A stretch of 52,657 nt of DNA, taken from NCBI GenBank assembly GCA_029567375.1, contig JAKQLB010000259.1:1-52657 (forward strand). The letters run 5' to 3'. Shown here piece by piece: positions 1 to 7,282 of the stretch. The position numbers were made by a program, and so were the translations under genes. The stretch comes from Bacteroidota bacterium (GTDB lineage Bacteria; Bacteroidota; Bacteroidia; Bacteroidales; UBA932). Numbering within the stretch: position 1 is the stretch's first letter; each line of letters opens with the position of its first letter. The notes below the pieces were generated by a model. That model ran no database searches, had not been told where the DNA came from, and saw nothing but the letters and a program-made list of their open reading frames with translations.

Positions 1-827
1 GTCTTCCCTTGTCCTGCAAGAGCTATAACTACACTCCCTTCTGGAACCATTCTGGTTGAGCACTTGTCATAACCAAGTTGAGTAATTCTCCCTTCAACCT
101 CATACACTTGGCCAAGATTCACCTCCCCTGAACTCATCCAAGGAATAGTACCATTCTCCCAATAGTCCCTTTTCTCTTTTGATGGAGTTGCCCCTGAATA
201 GATATCAGTTGTAATCTCCTCCAAAGTACATTCTCTGGGTTCCTGCTCTGGGGTAAAATCAGAGAGAAGACTGTCTCTGTAATAGTTGTATTGTTGTAAT
301 CTTTTTTGCAGTTCTGCTTGCAGTTCTGCTTGCAGTTCTGTAAAAGTATCTAAAACTCTTACAATCTCTTCCTGAACAGGGAGAGGGGGGACAGGAATAG
401 AGATTGCCTTAATCATATTGGCATTGATATTTGGAACAGATGACTTCTGTTTCTCAAACTCGACAGTCTCCAAAGCATATTTCAGGTAATAAACACTAAG
501 TTGTGAGTCATTCTGAGGATATATAACCTTTAACCTTATGATTGGAGTATAATAGCATTCTCTAATTGTTGGGTAGCCAATAGTACCAATTGATGAAAAA
601 GTAACACTGACCTTGTCAATTCTATAAGATGATGCATATCCCCATAATGCATTTTCTCCAACACCATTTGAATAGATGGGGTAGATACAATCACCAATAG
701 GTTCTTTCCCCTTTATTGCATCATCAGGGGCTTCCCCACCAGTAAGAACTTCACATACCTCACCAATAGTCTTGTACTCCACCCCATCAGGACAGTATTT
801 CTGTATCAGTTCTTCCAACTTGCTCAT
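1..827 (-). CDS. hsdS: Type I restriction enzyme specificity subunit HsdS (partial)
   Basis: HsdS is the DNA-recognition subunit of a type I restriction-modification complex (HsdR2M2S1); it selects the bipartite target sequence. The start at ATG 827 gives MSKLEELIQKYCPDGVEYK, a typical HsdS opening, and the stretch near residues 140-160 (SIPVPPLPVQEEIVRVLDTF) is the conserved helix that follows the first target-recognition domain. About 275 residues are visible: the first recognition domain, the central conserved region and the start of the second domain; the 3' end is cut by the window edge. It starts 10 bp after the hsdM stop, so the two are co-transcribed. The hsdR gene is not visible and may lie beyond position 1. 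Residues 163-174 contain three ELQ-type tetrapeptide repeats that could set target spacing. Confidence 0.93.
   Translation of the reverse strand, partial: MSKLEELIQKYCPDGVEYKTIGEVCEVLTGGEAPDDAIKGKEPIGDCIYPIYSNGVGENALWGYASSYRIDKVSVTFSSIGTIGYPTIRECYYTPIIRLKVIYPQNDSQLSVYYLKYALETVEFEKQKSSVPNINANMIKAISIPVPPLPVQEEIVRVLDTFTELQAELQAELQKRLQQYNYYRDSLLSDFTPEQEPRECTLEEITTDIYSGATPSKEKRDYWENGTIPWMSSGEVNLGQVYEVEGRITQLGYDKCSTRMVPEGSVVIALAGQGK
306..341 (-). repeat. Three 12-bp tandem repeats in the hsdS spacer region
   Basis: Three consecutive 12-bp units (TTGCAGTTCTGC on the plus strand, the last ending in T) encode TELQ-AELQ-AELQ in the helix that separates the two HsdS recognition domains. In the EcoR124 family, gain or loss of a 12-bp TAEL unit at the same place changes the length of the nonspecific spacer in the recognition sequence. 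The same mechanism here is inferred from position and unit length. Confidence 0.8.
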
Positions 828-837
828 AACAGTGTCC

Positions 838-2397
838 TTATTGGAGTTCTGCAATAATCTTGTCAATCTCTGCCCTGAGCTTGTTCTCCTTCTCCACAAT
901 CTCCTTCAACTCTGCATTCAGCTTCACAATATCCACCTTCTCCCTGGTGTCCTCCTGCTCAACATAAGTGGAGACAGACAGGTTGTAGTCACCCTCTGCA
1001 ATCACATCATTGGAGACCAGCTTGGAGATGTGCTCCTTGTCCTCCCTGTCAGTAAAGACATCAAGGATGTTCTGGATGTTCTCCTCTGTGAGTTTGTTGG
1101 AGTTGGTGACCTTTACACATTCCTTGGTGGCATCTATGAACAGGGTGCAGTTGTCCTTCTTTGCCTTCTTCAACACCATTATGCAGGTTGCTATGCTGGT
1201 TCCAAAGAAGAGGTTGTCAGGGAGCTGGATGATGCAATCCACATAGTTGTTGTCAATCAGGTACTGCCTGATTTTCTTCTCTGCACCTCCCCTGTACATA
1301 ACACCAGGGAAACATACAATGGCTGCTGTACCATTGGTTGCCAGCCAGGCCAGGGAGTGCATGATGAAGGCCAGGTCAGCCTTGGACTTGGGAGCCAGGA
1401 CACCAGCTGGTGCAAACCTGGGGTCATTGATAAGGGTGATGTCATCATCTCCTTTCCACTTGATGGAATAGGGTGGATTTGAAACAATCACTTCAAAGGG
1501 TTCATCATCCCAGTGCTGGGGGCTTAGAAGGGTATCCTCACAGGCTATGTCAAACTTGTCATAGTCTATGTCATGCAGGAACATATTTATCCTGCACAGG
1601 TTGTAGGTGGTCAGGTTGATTTCCTGTCCAAAGAACCCCTGTCTTACATTGTCCTTACCCAGTATCTTTGCTGCCTTCAACAACAGGGAACCAGAACCAC
1701 AGGCTGGGTCATAGACCTTGTTGATCTGCTTCTTTCCAACAGTTGCCAGCTTGGTCAGGAGTTCACTCACTTCCTGGGGGGTATAGTACTCACCACCAGA
1801 CTTTCCTGCATTGGATGCATACATACCCATCAGGTACTCATAGGCATCTCCAAAGGCATCTATGGTGTTGTTCTGGTAGTCTCCCAGCTTCATAGACTGG
1901 ACACCTCTCAACAGCTTGACCAGTTTCTCATTTCTCTTGATGACAGTGGCTCCCAGCTTGTTGGAATTGACATCCAGATCTGCAAACAATCCCTTGAAGT
2001 CATCCTCACTGGCTGTGCCCTTTGCAGAGCTCTCAATGGATGCAAAGATGGCTTCCAGGGTCATATTCAGGTTGGGGTCAGCATCACATACCTTACAGAC
2101 ATTCTCAAAGAGCTGGGAAGGAAGGATGAAGAAACCCTTCACCCCCACCATCTCATCCCTGGCTCCTTCTGCTGTGGCATCATCAAGGTCTGCATAACTG
2201 AAAGACTTGTTTCCAGTTTCCCATTCTCCCTTGTTGATGTATGCAGTTATATTTTCAGAGATATACCTATAAAAGAGCATGCCCAGGATGTAGGACTTGA
2301 AATCCCATCCATCAACAGAGCCTCTCATCTCATCTGCAATAGCCCAGATGGTTCTGTGGAGTTCAGCTCTCTCCACTTCCTTTCTGTTGTCAGACAT
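838..2397 (-). CDS. hsdM: Type I restriction-modification DNA methyltransferase HsdM
   Basis: N6-adenine methyltransferase subunit of the type I system. The 519-residue product has the HsdM N-terminal helical domain (residues ~8-160), the GGEYYTP segment at ~201-207, the SAM-binding motif DPACGSG at ~230-236 and the catalytic NPPY motif at ~307-310; length is normal for the family. The start was set at ATG 2397 ([13 protein letters not shown]) because upstream codons in the open frame run through a CpG-bearing hairpin and lack conserved sequence. The gene contains no CpG that I can find; its Arg codons are AGA or AGG throughout. It is followed after 10 bp by hsdS. Together they can methylate, and restriction would need hsdR, which is not in the window. 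Confidence 0.95.
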   Translation of the reverse strand: MSDNRKEVERAELHRTIWAIADEMRGSVDGWDFKSYILGMLFYRYISENITAYINKGEWETGNKSFSYADLDDATAEGARDEMVGVKGFFILPSQLFENVCKVCDADPNLNMTLEAIFASIESSAKGTASEDDFKGLFADLDVNSNKLGATVIKRNEKLVKLLRGVQSMKLGDYQNNTIDAFGDAYEYLMGMYASNAGKSGGEYYTPQEVSELLTKLATVGKKQINKVYDPACGSGSLLLKAAKILGKDNVRQGFFGQEINLTTYNLCRINMFLHDIDYDKFDIACEDTLLSPQHWDDEPFEVIVSNPPYSIKWKGDDDITLINDPRFAPAGVLAPKSKADLAFIMHSLAWLATNGTAAIVCFPGVMYRGGAEKKIRQYLIDNNYVDCIIQLPDNLFFGTSIATCIMVLKKAKKDNCTLFIDATKECVKVTNSNKLTEENIQNILDVFTDREDKEHISKLVSNDVIAEGDYNLSVSTYVEQEDTREKVDIVKLNAELKEIVEKENKLRAEIDKIIAELQ

Positions 2398-2495
2398 AAA
2401 AAGTATGTATGTTTTTGATTGTAACTTGTAAAGATAATAATTTTGGCTGGGCTGGCAAAGAATTAGCCCCTGAAACTGACAGGACACACTATGAA

Positions 2496-2527
2496 GAAGG
2501 TCTGCGACCACTCAGTCGCAGACCTTC
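2496..2527. promoter_or_regulatory. 13-bp inverted repeat upstream of hsdM, containing CpG
   Basis: The arms GAAGGTCTGCGAC (2496-2508) and GTCGCAGACCTTC (2515-2527) are perfect reverse complements around the loop CACTCA. The site lies 99 bp upstream of the hsdM start and 55 bp after the stop of the preceding gene on the same strand. No T-run follows it on the minus strand, so a simple terminator is less likely than an operator or attenuator. It holds two of the nine CpGs in the element and shares the core TGCGAC...GTCGCA with the palindrome at 11717. Confidence 0.7.
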
Positions 2528-2582
2528 AATAACTGTTGAATCTAAAAATGAATAGTATGTAAAGCCTGATATCACATCAGTC

Positions 2583-2912
2583 TTATAAGACTCTAATTAA
2601 AAGTCCTTTATGTCTCAGCCAGAAGGTGTTCTCATAGGAGTCAAAAATAATCCCATGTTCTCCCACTGCCTCATAAGCTGCTCTTATATCTTCATCCAGG
2701 TCACTCTTGTCAAAAGCACTTCCAACTTCACTCTTGAAGTCCTCTGCCTGGGGATGGTCTTCTATCTCTGTCCAAGCCTTGATGATTTCTGACCTCTTGC
2801 CCTTATTATGTGCAAACTCTTCAATCTGGACTATTCTCTCACTCTTTGGAGGGGTATCCCTTGTGGGCTCCTCCCTTATGTATGTCTCCATTATTTTACT
2901 CAGCTTCTCCAT
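2583..2912 (-). CDS. Hypothetical protein of the mobile element
   Basis: I do not recognise this family. The product (about 109 residues from MEKLSKIMETYIREE) is acidic and likely soluble, with no signal peptide, membrane segment or clear motif. The start is uncertain: ATG 2912 overlaps the end of the upstream gene (stop 2896-2898) by 17 bp, and ATG 2891 would follow that stop directly; either suggests translational coupling. It sits between the large unknown gene at 2896-3858 and hsdM, on the same strand, separated from hsdM by 185 bp that contain a 13-bp inverted repeat. It is CpG-free like its neighbours, which argues that it is native to the element. Confidence 0.7.
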   Translation of the reverse strand: MEKLSKIMETYIREEPTRDTPPKSERIVQIEEFAHNKGKRSEIIKAWTEIEDHPQAEDFKSEVGSAFDKSDLDEDIRAAYEAVGEHGIIFDSYENTFWLRHKGLLIRVL

Positions 2913-3858
2913 CTTCAACAACCAAACCATTTATTTCTGCAATCTTTACAAGGACTTCATCTGCAATATCATGATAGAGAACATCCAGCCCTTTTTCCAA
3001 TGCCTCCTTAGGGATGTCCTTTCCCTTATTGCCATTTGTATTCACCACAGCCAGTTGAGCTTTTTCACTGGATAGGTAATCAATGACCATATCCTTTACA
3101 TAGAGAAGAACAATTCTAGCCTTGACCTTTGGGTCAAGTGTCTGAATTGCCACATTGAAAATATCATCAGCATTATAGCTCCCCACCTCTGTCTTAATCC
3201 TGTCCAAACAGTACTGGATGCATTTTTCTTCACAGGAAGTCTCAATCATCCCAACTCCAACAGTCTCATTAAGGGACTTGGTGTATTCATTGAACTTCTT
3301 CACAGGCCTTGTCTTCTTACCTTCAAAAGGAAGGTCATCCATATAGTCTTCCTCTTCATCAGGAACTGGCTCTGTCATTGGTACCAGGGTCCTTGGTTCC
3401 TTATCTGTAAGGCTGATTTGTGTAACACCAGGGACTGGGTCATCAGGTGTCTTTATGGTCTCCAAGACCTTATCCAGGATGACCTTGGCCAGCTCACCAA
3501 TAGCAAGTCCAAGTGCTTGCACCTGTGATTGGTCTTCACCCCAGCTGCACATACCATCAAAGACATTGCTGCTCCAATGATGAAAAAATATCAGGTCTTT
3601 TATGTGCTGTTGTAGCATCCCCTCTGGGTAACCAGGGTCAGGTCTCCCCAGAATAGAAAACTTATTTTTAACAAACTTTACCAGGGTGTCATAGTCCAAA
3701 AAACCATTACACTCATCTGCCAAATCCTGCATCACTTCCACAATACAGGAATCCCACCACTCAATTTCAAGGCTCACTCTGGCCTCATTGAGTCTCTGGC
3801 TCTTCTGCTCTTTAAGGAACTGTTTGAAAGTCCCAATTCTCTTACTCTTATTATCCAT
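2896..3858 (-). CDS. Hypothetical protein of the mobile element, 320 aa
   Basis: I do not recognise the family. It starts at ATG 3858 (MDNKSKRIGTFKQFLKEQ) and encodes 320 residues. The N-terminal half is mixed helical with several Trp and Cys (residues ~30-110), followed by a proline- and acid-rich linker around 150-175 (PVPDEEEDYMDDLPF) and a helical C-terminal half. The linker's DDLPF resembles the tail of single-stranded-DNA-binding proteins, but it is internal here, so I give it no weight. No signal peptide or membrane segment is seen. It is the first gene downstream of the IS3 insertion on this strand and is probably co-transcribed with the gene at 2583-2912, whose start it overlaps. The gene has no CpG. 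Confidence 0.75.
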   Translation of the reverse strand: MDNKSKRIGTFKQFLKEQKSQRLNEARVSLEIEWWDSCIVEVMQDLADECNGFLDYDTLVKFVKNKFSILGRPDPGYPEGMLQQHIKDLIFFHHWSSNVFDGMCSWGEDQSQVQALGLAIGELAKVILDKVLETIKTPDDPVPGVTQISLTDKEPRTLVPMTEPVPDEEEDYMDDLPFEGKKTRPVKKFNEYTKSLNETVGVGMIETSCEEKCIQYCLDRIKTEVGSYNADDIFNVAIQTLDPKVKARIVLLYVKDMVIDYLSSEKAQLAVVNTNGNKGKDIPKEALEKGLDVLYHDIADEVLVKIAEINGLVVEDGEAE

Positions 3859-3952
3859 AGCTTTACATATTTAATTGTATATTAGATGGTTATCCATCCT
3901 CTATATTTATGGATATTTTCATTCTGGGAGACTGAAAAAGGGGATAATAAAT

Positions 3953-3985
3953 AGGGACAGAAAGGTTGGTTTCCCATCTGTCCCT
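3953..3985 (-). terminator. Probable terminator of the minus-strand small-gene cluster
   Basis: AGGGACAG (3953-3960) and CTGTCCCT (3978-3985) form a perfect 8-bp inverted repeat; on the minus strand the hairpin is followed by an A/T-rich stretch (ATTTATTAT). It would have ended transcription of the genes now separated from it by the IS3 insertion. The region 3859-3952 also holds a short inverted pair, TATCCAT and ATGGATA, in front of the gene starting at 3858, which could be an operator. Confidence 0.5.
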
Positions 3986-3989
3986 GATG

Positions 3990-4015
3990 TGTCTTTCCCT
4001 GAAAAAAGTTGACTC
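3990..4015 (+). repeat. IS3 left terminal inverted repeat
   Basis: Begins TGTCTTTCCCTGA and ends GTTGACTC. It pairs with 5545-5570 at 19 of 26 positions. The target duplication ATG lies immediately outside. Confidence 0.85.
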
Positions 4016-4032
4016 GCAAACACGAGTTAACA

Positions 4033-4422
4033 ATGTTTATTTATCGAACAACACTGAGGGATCAGTATTATGAAAAAGCAATCGACTTGTATTATAGGGA
4101 AGGATATTCCGTCCGTCGTATTGCACAAATAATTCCCGTCAGTAAGAGTGGAATTGCTCGATGGATTGCTAACTTTGCAGAAGATAATCCGCATAAAGCA
4201 CCCATCATGAAGAAACGGTCTATAAAGCCGGAGCACCAAGTTGAGCAAGAACTTCGCGCCGATCTTCCTGAAGATGTAAAAGTTCTTCAGGAAGAGGTTC
4301 TTCGTCTCAAGAAAGAGCTCAAGCAAGAAAAGATGCGTGCAGATGCCTACGACATGATGATTGATCTGGCCGAGGATGCTTTCAAGATCCCGATCAGAAA
4401 AAAATCTGGCGCCGAACAGTAG
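4033..4422 (+). CDS. IS3-family transposase OrfA
   Basis: OrfA supplies the sequence-specific DNA-binding half of the IS3 transposase. The product (129 residues from ATG 4033, MFIYRTTLRDQYYEKAIDLYY) has a helix-turn-helix in its first 50 residues (YSVRRIAQIIPVSKSGIARW) and a coiled-coil-like leucine segment at ~85-110 (VLQEEVLRLKKELKQEKM), the usual layout of OrfA. A TTG codon at 4009 in the same frame lies inside the terminal repeat and is not a likely start. Near its end a run of seven A (4398-4404), in phase as A-AAA-AAA, allows a -1 shift into orfB; without the shift translation stops at 4422. Confidence 0.92.
   Translation: MFIYRTTLRDQYYEKAIDLYYREGYSVRRIAQIIPVSKSGIARWIANFAEDNPHKAPIMKKRSIKPEHQVEQELRADLPEDVKVLQEEVLRLKKELKQEKMRADAYDMMIDLAEDAFKIPIRKKSGAEQ
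4398..4404 (+). promoter_or_regulatory. Programmed -1 ribosomal frameshift site
   Basis: Seven consecutive A bases read in the orfA frame as A AAA AAA, the classic slippery heptamer. A -1 shift continues as IWRRTVEALHAKDAKTYEVL into orfB and yields the OrfAB fusion, the active transposase in this family. The phase of the heptamer and the open frame support it directly. Confidence 0.85.
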
Positions 4423-5432
4423 AGGCCCTGCATGCAAAGGATGCCAAGACCTATGAAGTCTTGGGCCTGTGCAAATTGTTTGGCGTATCCAAGCAGGCAT
4501 ATTATCAACATGACGAGTCAAGAGTATTGCTGAGGGTTGCCCAGGAAGCTTTTGTGCTGGAGTATATACGCGCTATCCGAGAGAAGGATCCTGGTCTGGG
4601 CGGCAGCAAGCTCTGGTATATGTACCGCCGTGACTTTGGGGGCAATAATCCTGTCGGTCGTGACCGCTTTGCAGATATCGTAGACAGGCATAATCTCAAG
4701 GTGAGGCTTCGCGTCCGAAAGCCTCGGACAACGGACTCAACACACGGTCTGCCGACATATCCAAACATCGTGAAAGACTTTATTCCAACCGCACCTAATC
4801 AACTATGGGTAAGTGATATTACATACATTACCATATGGGTAGATGCATATCATTATATACACTGCTTTTTGTCTCTCATTCTCGATGCCTACACCGAAGA
4901 GATTGTGGGATGGAGTGTTGGCCCCACGTTATCAACCCAGCACCCTGTGGAGGCACTCAGGATGGCACTTAAACGCATAGAGGGAGCTGAGAGCGCCTCT
5001 CTTATACATCACTCTGACCGCGGCTGTCAGTATGCCAGTTCGGAGTACATACAGCTCCTCAAAGGCCATAACATCCGCATCAGTATGACGGAAACCGGGG
5101 ATCCAAAGGATAATGCTCAGGCAGAGCGTATCAACAACACGATGAAGAATGAACTCTTAAAGGGAATGAAGTTCTCTTGCATTGAAGAAGTTATCGCCGC
5201 TGTATGCAGAGCGGTGGACTTCTACAACAACGAACGACCTCACATGAGCATCAATATGATGACCCCCGCCCAGGCTGCCTTCTGCGAGGGGACCATTGAG
5301 AAAATGTGGTTCAGCTACCGTGAAAAAGCCATCCGAGAGAAGCAGTCCGTCTTGGAAATCCCTGAAAAAACTTTACCTTTGTGCATCGGTCAGGGATCTC
5401 CTTCCGGGCTACGCCCTCCAGTCAATCCCTGA
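4404..5432 (+). CDS. IS3-family transposase OrfB, DDE catalytic domain
   Basis: Catalytic half of the transposase, made as an OrfAB fusion by -1 frameshifting at 4398-4404; the coordinates give the open frame after the shift. An HTH_21-type segment (LGGSKLWYMYRRDF) precedes the RNase H-like core, whose acidic triad is visible in WVSDITYI, HHSDRGCQY and NAQAERINN (DDE with the last E about 35 residues after the second D). The C-terminal YNNERPHMSINMMTPAQA motif is typical of rve_3 domains. No internal stop is seen, so the copy is probably functional. A TTG at 4461 could allow separate initiation, but the frameshift product is more likely. Confidence 0.92.
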   Translation: MWRRTVEALHAKDAKTYEVLGLCKLFGVSKQAYYQHDESRVLLRVAQEAFVLEYIRAIREKDPGLGGSKLWYMYRRDFGGNNPVGRDRFADIVDRHNLKVRLRVRKPRTTDSTHGLPTYPNIVKDFIPTAPNQLWVSDITYITIWVDAYHYIHCFLSLILDAYTEEIVGWSVGPTLSTQHPVEALRMALKRIEGAESASLIHHSDRGCQYASSEYIQLLKGHNIRISMTETGDPKDNAQAERINNTMKNELLKGMKFSCIEEVIAAVCRAVDFYNNERPHMSINMMTPAQAAFCEGTIEKMWFSYREKAIREKQSVLEIPEKTLPLCIGQGSPSGLRPPVNP

Positions 5433-5435
5433 CCG
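5387..5435 (+). terminator. Stem-loop at the end of the IS3 transposase gene
   Basis: CGGTCAGGGAT (5387-5397) and ATCCCTGACCG (5425-5435) are perfect 11-bp complements; the transposase stop codon lies in the right arm. There is no clear T-run, so it may act on mRNA stability or block read-through rather than be a standard terminator. Confidence 0.45.
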
Positions 5436-5544
5436 GGATACGACCTGGGTAGACAACAAAATACAGGGATAACGACTACAAGTCAACCCACATCAGTTAT
5501 AAGTTAAACCAGAGTCAACTTCTATCAGGGATAGACTCCAGCCG

Positions 5545-5570
5545 GAGTCAACCTAAATCCGGAAATGACA
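5545..5570 (-). repeat. IS3 right terminal inverted repeat
   Basis: Read inward it starts TGTCATTTCCGGA and ends GGTTGACTC, matching the left repeat at 19 of 26 positions. A further copy of the inner sequence lies at 5512-5536 and pairs even better with 3991-4015, but the target duplication and the CpG boundary place the true end here. Confidence 0.85.
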
Positions 5571-5599
5571 ATGAAAAAGTGTGTCATTTTTCAGGTCTC

Positions 5600-5764
5600 T
5601 TAATAACAACAATAACCCATTTTGGTTCTATTTCTGACTATGTCATTATAGACTTCATTGAAGTCAACTTCTTCCTTGTCATAGTGGAACTTCTTCATAG
5701 TCAATCCATCAACATCCCAAAACTCCAAGGCAGCTATTACATCTTGGTCTAAATATCTCTTCAT
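5600..5764 (-). CDS. Small hypothetical protein, 54 aa
   Basis: A short open frame from ATG 5764 (MKRYLDQDVIAALEFWDVDG) to TAA at 5600-5602. It encodes 54 residues, acidic in the middle (YDKEEVDFNEVYND) and ending MGYCCY. I do not recognise it. It lies 18 bp after the stop of the 122-residue gene on the same strand and follows the same CpG-free codon use, so it is probably the last gene of the minus-strand cluster that runs from 8222 leftward. The IS3 insertion 27 bp beyond its stop now separates it from the likely cluster terminator at 3953-3985. Confidence 0.6.
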   Translation of the reverse strand: MKRYLDQDVIAALEFWDVDGLTMKKFHYDKEEVDFNEVYNDIVRNRTKMGYCCY

Positions 5765-5782
5765 TATCTTACACCTCCTTTA

Positions 5783-6151
5783 CTACCATATACCATACCT
5801 TGAACTCTCTTCACACATCCTTTGTTCCACAACTCTGGACAAAAGGTTACAGAACCCATCAACATTCCTGACCTTCCCACATTTCTCAAACAGGGGAAGT
5901 ATGACTTGGTTAAACTCACTGGAAAACTGTTTTGGATCCATTTCCCCTTTGTTTCTCAACACATCATCCACCCTTTCAACATCAGTCATAGTCCAACCCT
6001 TTACAACCCTTCTCATCCACCTTAATTCCAGACTCCTGTTCTTCTTTTCCATCAGGTCACTTACAATGTACCCACTAAATGGCATTTCCTGAGAAATCTT
6101 TTCCTTTGCAATCTTTCTCCAACTCTTGGATGTCTTTCTTTTCTGATTCAT
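5783..6151 (-). CDS. Hypothetical protein, 122 aa
   Basis: Starts at ATG 6151 (MNQKRKTSKSWRKIAKEK), 2 bp after the stop of the upstream gene, which indicates translational coupling. The N-terminal ~20 residues are strongly basic and the rest is helical and charged with a few Cys near the end. No motif that I recognise, no membrane segment. The tight spacing places it in one operon with 6154-6513 and probably the four genes upstream. The basic N-terminus could bind nucleic acid, which is only a guess from charge. Confidence 0.65.
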   Translation of the reverse strand: MNQKRKTSKSWRKIAKEKISQEMPFSGYIVSDLMEKKNRSLELRWMRRVVKGWTMTDVERVDDVLRNKGEMDPKQFSSEFNQVILPLFEKCGKVRNVDGFCNLLSRVVEQRMCEESSRYGIW

Positions 6152-6153
6152 AA

Positions 6154-6513
6154 CTATACCTCCTTCTCTTTATATTTCAACATCCCCCAACTGTCCCTGT
6201 AATAGGTGACATCCTTCCCTGTTTCCTTCTTCACCTTCTCCTCCAAAACCTTGAAGAGTCTTTCATCCTTCTTTTTCTCCCAGTTCATAACATCAATGTC
6301 AGTCATAGGGGTGATCCACTCATAAGTGTTCAGTATTTCACCAGATGTCTTGTCAAGTGTGTGACAGATACCAAACAGGAAGTGTTCCCCATTCCTTTTC
6401 TGATAAACCCTTTCAATCTTCTTGAAATCAACCTTATCTCCCTTCTCCACATAGTCTGTGGACATTTCCATCCAAGATGTTTCTGTGTTGTACATCTTGT
6501 TGTTGATTTTCAT
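6154..6513 (-). CDS. Hypothetical protein of the YNTETS family, 119 aa
   Basis: Start chosen at ATG 6513 because MKINNKMYNTETS matches the opening of the paralogue at 7283-7783 (MKKIINKKTYNTETS); a longer start at 6561 is possible. The N-terminal block of the type K-I-N-x-K-x-Y-x-T-E-T followed by Y-x-x-x-(N/E)GEHFLFG is found in many small phage and plasmid proteins of unknown function, often written as a KIINGKxYDTETA motif. After it (residues ~55-119) comes a helical, lysine-rich part. Nothing in the sequence shows a catalytic site. It overlaps no neighbour and is two bases from the next gene downstream. Confidence 0.65.
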   Translation of the reverse strand: MKINNKMYNTETSWMEMSTDYVEKGDKVDFKKIERVYQKRNGEHFLFGICHTLDKTSGEILNTYEWITPMTDIDVMNWEKKKDERLFKVLEEKVKKETGKDVTYYRDSWGMLKYKEKEV

Positions 6514-6568
6514 CCTTACACCATAATGGGTATGTTCTAAACAATTACTTCTCATACTCATATTCCTT

Positions 6569-6865
6569 TTACTCTTCACTGTCATCATCCCAATCTCCAT
6601 TGTAGATTTCAAGGATGGTCTCCTTGTTGTCCCTGATTTCAACAATCTGGTCAAGGTCATATTCACCTATCCCAAGTCCTTCTCTTGTGGAAACATTGAA
6701 CCAGTCATCTTCAATACCCATCTTCAATACCCAACATCCACAATCAACCAGGATGTTCCCATTCTCTTCTGTTACCTTAACTTCACAACAGAAGGGGTTA
6801 GTCAGTTCTTCATTGATGTAGTCCTTTACTTCATCAAGTCTTTCTTCTTTGGTCTTTTTCTTCAT
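6569..6865 (-). CDS. Hypothetical protein, 98 aa
   Basis: Starts at ATG 6865 (MKKKTKEERLDEVKDYINEEL). The product is acidic with a basic first ten residues, has three Cys in FCCEV...VDCGCW (residues ~25-46) and ends in DWDDDSEE. The first part is predicted helical and the middle looks like beta strands. I do not recognise the family. It is the third or fourth gene of a same-strand cluster with gaps of about 20-55 bp and lies 21 bp after the stop of the 124-residue gene upstream. It has no CpG. Confidence 0.65.
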   Translation of the reverse strand: MKKKTKEERLDEVKDYINEELTNPFCCEVKVTEENGNILVDCGCWVLKMGIEDDWFNVSTREGLGIGEYDLDQIVEIRDNKETILEIYNGDWDDDSEE

Positions 6866-6886
6866 AACTTATTTAATATTAAAGGT

Positions 6887-7261
6887 TTAACAATGATAAT
6901 GATGGACTCCAAAATTATATTTCTTCATTAAGGGTTCCATAAAAACTCCCAAGTACTCATTCTCATTGGGACATCCCTGGGGAACTCTCATATCAAACTC
7001 AAATACATCCTGGATATACATCAGACTAATCTCTATGATGGTCTGTTCAGACACCATCTCCATAGAGACCTTGATACCCATCTCCCTCAGTTTTTTCATA
7101 TTACACTCCAACAACATTTCATACAGAGTCTTGGGGTTACCAGGGAACAACTTTTTCTTCAAACACTTGGTCAGATTCCTCCTGAACTCATCATAATTCT
7201 TGGGTTTAATGGAGTAAGGAAGATTGTCAATCATTTTGTAATACATCTTGTCTGTAATCAT
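6887..7261 (-). CDS. Hypothetical protein, 124 aa
   Basis: Starts at ATG 7261 (MITDKMYYKMIDNLPYSIKPKN). A helical, soluble-looking protein without membrane segments; the C-terminus ends with a His/Cys-rich VHHYHC. No family recognised. It follows the stop of the 166-residue gene by 21 bp and precedes the 98-residue gene by 21 bp on the same strand, so the set is probably one transcription unit from the promoter near 8290-8321. All its Arg codons are AGA/AGG. Confidence 0.65.
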   Translation of the reverse strand: MITDKMYYKMIDNLPYSIKPKNYDEFRRNLTKCLKKKLFPGNPKTLYEMLLECNMKKLREMGIKVSMEMVSEQTIIEISLMYIQDVFEFDMRVPQGCPNENEYLGVFMEPLMKKYNFGVHHYHC

Positions 7262-7282
7262 AATTATCTATTATTTAATTGT

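Larger units (their letters stand above)
3990..5570 (+). mobile_element. IS3-family insertion sequence, complete
   Basis: The element has 26-bp imperfect terminal inverted repeats (19 of 26 match), both beginning TGTC and ending GTTGACTC when read inward, and is flanked by the direct repeat ATG (3987-3989 and 5571-5573), the 3-bp target duplication typical of IS3 elements. It carries orfA and orfB with a -1 frameshift site. Its ends coincide with the limits of normal CpG content inside an otherwise CpG-free region, an independent confirmation of the boundaries. The insertion lies between the 3858 and 5764 genes in noncoding DNA and breaks no reading frame I can see. The copy looks intact and so recent. 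Confidence 0.93.

Noticed and set aside
772-2418. Long open frames on the plus strand across hsdM (236 and 281 codons)
   Set aside because: They are antisense to a complete, motif-bearing hsdM and encode low-quality Leu/Val/Gly-rich sequence without family features; the CpG-free composition removes many stops.
3340-3360. DDLPF in the 320-residue protein as a second SSB-like tail
   Set aside because: It is internal, followed by EGKKTRPVKK, whereas the SSB tip must be at the C-terminus.
5512-5536. Inverted match to 3991-4015 considered as the right end of the IS (22 of 25)
   Set aside because: It gives no target duplication and leaves two CpGs outside the IS; the pair 3990-4015 / 5545-5570 gives the ATG duplication and fits the CpG boundary.
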